A stretch of DNA of 64,000 nucleotides from Streptomyces caeruleatus (GTDB taxonomy: Bacteria; Actinomycetota; Actinomycetes; Streptomycetales; Streptomycetaceae). The stretch lies in NCBI RefSeq assembly GCF_001514235.1, contig NZ_KQ948928.1, positions 434,001 to 498,000 on the forward strand. The letters run 5' to 3'. The position numbers were made by a program, and so were the translations under genes. Below the pieces are notes generated by a model. The model had not been told where the DNA came from, did no database searches, and was given only the letters and a program-made list of their open reading frames with translations. Below are positions 63,298 to 64,000 of this stretch, one piece after another. How positions within the stretch are numbered: position 1 is the first letter of the stretch; the number at the start of each line of letters is the position of its first letter.

Positions 63298-63999
63298 TCA
63301 GAACGGATACCACCGCACCGTCTCGTCCCCGTCCCGCAACGACGCCACCCGCCGTTCGAACTCGGCCAACGCCTTCGGATTGCTCGGCGCGTGCTGCGCC
63401 ACCCAAGCGCAACTCGCCGTCTCCCGCGCCCCGCGCAGCACCGAGCACCCCTCCCACTCCCGGACATCCCAGCCGTACGCCTCGACGAACGACCGGTAGG
63501 CCGCCTCGGGCAACCCGTACCGGTCGCGGGAGAGTGCCATGACCACCAGGTCGTGCTCGCGCAGGTCGGCCGAGAAGGTCTCCAGATCCACCAGCACCGG
63601 CCCGTCCGGCCCGACATGCACATTGCGCGGCAGCGCGTCCCCGTGGATCGGACCCGGCGGCAGATGCGGAGACAGGGCGGCCGCGGCCGCCGCGAAACCG
63701 TCCCGGCGCTCGCGCAGATACGTCGCGTCCGCCGCGTCGACCGCGTCCCCCGCCAGTCGCAGCCAGCGCTCAACACCCCCCAGCAGCTCCCGGGGCGGCA
63801 GCGCGAAGGAGGGCGCGGGCAAGGCGTGCACGACCCGTAGCAGTTCGGCCAAATCCCGTGGCTCGGCGGGCCGTACGGAGTCGGGCAGCCGGTGCCACAC
63901 GGTCACCGGGTGCCCTTCCACCAGCAGCGGCTTCGATTCGGCGGCCCGCACCGCCGGAACGCCCGCCTCCGCCAGCCACGCCGCGATGTCCAGTTCGCG
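63298..63999 (-). CDS. Phosphotransferase-family protein, N-terminus beyond window
   Basis: An APH-fold protein whose frame runs off the right end, so the N-terminal lobe is incomplete. The catalytic loop is PGPIHGDALPRNVHV with the expected Asp and Asn, followed by VLVDLETFSADLREHDLVV, where Glu replaces the usual Asp-Trp context. It would be an active small-molecule kinase. Convergent with the AlkD-like gene. Confidence 0.85.
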   Translation of the reverse strand, partial: RELDIAAWLAEAGVPAVRAAESKPLLVEGHPVTVWHRLPDSVRPAEPRDLAELLRVVHALPAPSFALPPRELLGGVERWLRLAGDAVDAADATYLRERRDGFAAAAAALSPHLPPGPIHGDALPRNVHVGPDGPVLVDLETFSADLREHDLVVMALSRDRYGLPEAAYRSFVEAYGWDVREWEGCSVLRGARETASCAWVAQHAPSNPKALAEFERRVASLRDGDETVRWYPF

Positions 64000-64000
64000 C

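Overview
The window is about 64 kb of very GC-rich DNA with strong third-position G/C bias, frequent GTG/TTG starts and many start/stop overlaps. It comes from a Streptomyces. Supporting markers are two conservons (cvn operons), a gamma-butyrolactone (GBL) receptor/synthase locus, a bifunctional geosmin synthase, a subtilisin-inhibitor (SSI) gene, a phenoxazinone-synthase-type oxidase and rare TTA codons confined to a few genes. No rRNA, tRNA, CRISPR array or complete insertion sequence was seen.

Layout. 0-9 kb: the tail of a sensor kinase, then a betaine-type (OpuC-like) ABC importer. Its ATPase and two permeases (1064-3587) are split from its binding lipoprotein (8162-9118) by a reverse-strand conservon (3880-7854). 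A 190-bp MITE-like element sits on the stop codon of the last permease. 9-16 kb: a Tat-exported GH43/AbfB arabinofuranosidase, a second conservon (10699-14455) and an orphan sugar-binding lipoprotein. 16-21.5 kb: a DUF6230/DUF6114 pair and three exported proteins (unknown, a wall-anchored LPMO and a subtilase with a P-domain).

21.6-27.6 kb: the signalling locus. It holds a GBL-receptor-like TetR, a divergent AfsA/ScbA-type synthase, a second receptor-like TetR, a DUF89 phosphatase and a P450-hydrolase operon. There are two candidate autoregulatory elements, and TTA codons in the synthase and the second receptor. 28-36 kb: a YCII protein, an exported endonuclease/phosphatase-fold enzyme, geosmin synthase, an acidic hypothetical protein and a PhsA-like multicopper oxidase with a TTA codon.

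36-53 kb: a glutamine amidotransferase-like protein, LysR, PDZ, LysE, a prolidase-like peptidase and a degenerate phosphotransferase. The glycogen-to-trehalose genes treZ, treY and glgX are all on the minus strand but not contiguous. Between them lie an FHA protein, two M14 carboxypeptidase paralogues flanking an SSI gene, and an MFS transporter. 53.5-64 kb: a two-gene, apparently split copper amine oxidase, a SAV2148/HEPN protein, an exonuclease, a YbaK-like protein overlapping an EamA exporter, LysR, two phosphotransferases (one running off the end), an F420-type oxidoreductase and an AlkD-like protein.

How the genes fit together. Several themes belong to the switch from growth to development: GBL signalling, bldA-type TTA control, conservon GTPase modules, geosmin, extracellular hydrolases with a protease inhibitor, and trehalose formation from glycogen. 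The most interesting candidates are the TTA-containing GBL locus with an adjacent phosphatase, the coupled M14-SSI pair, the conservon sensor lacking the usual histidine, the degenerate phosphotransferase, the split amine oxidase and the MITE.
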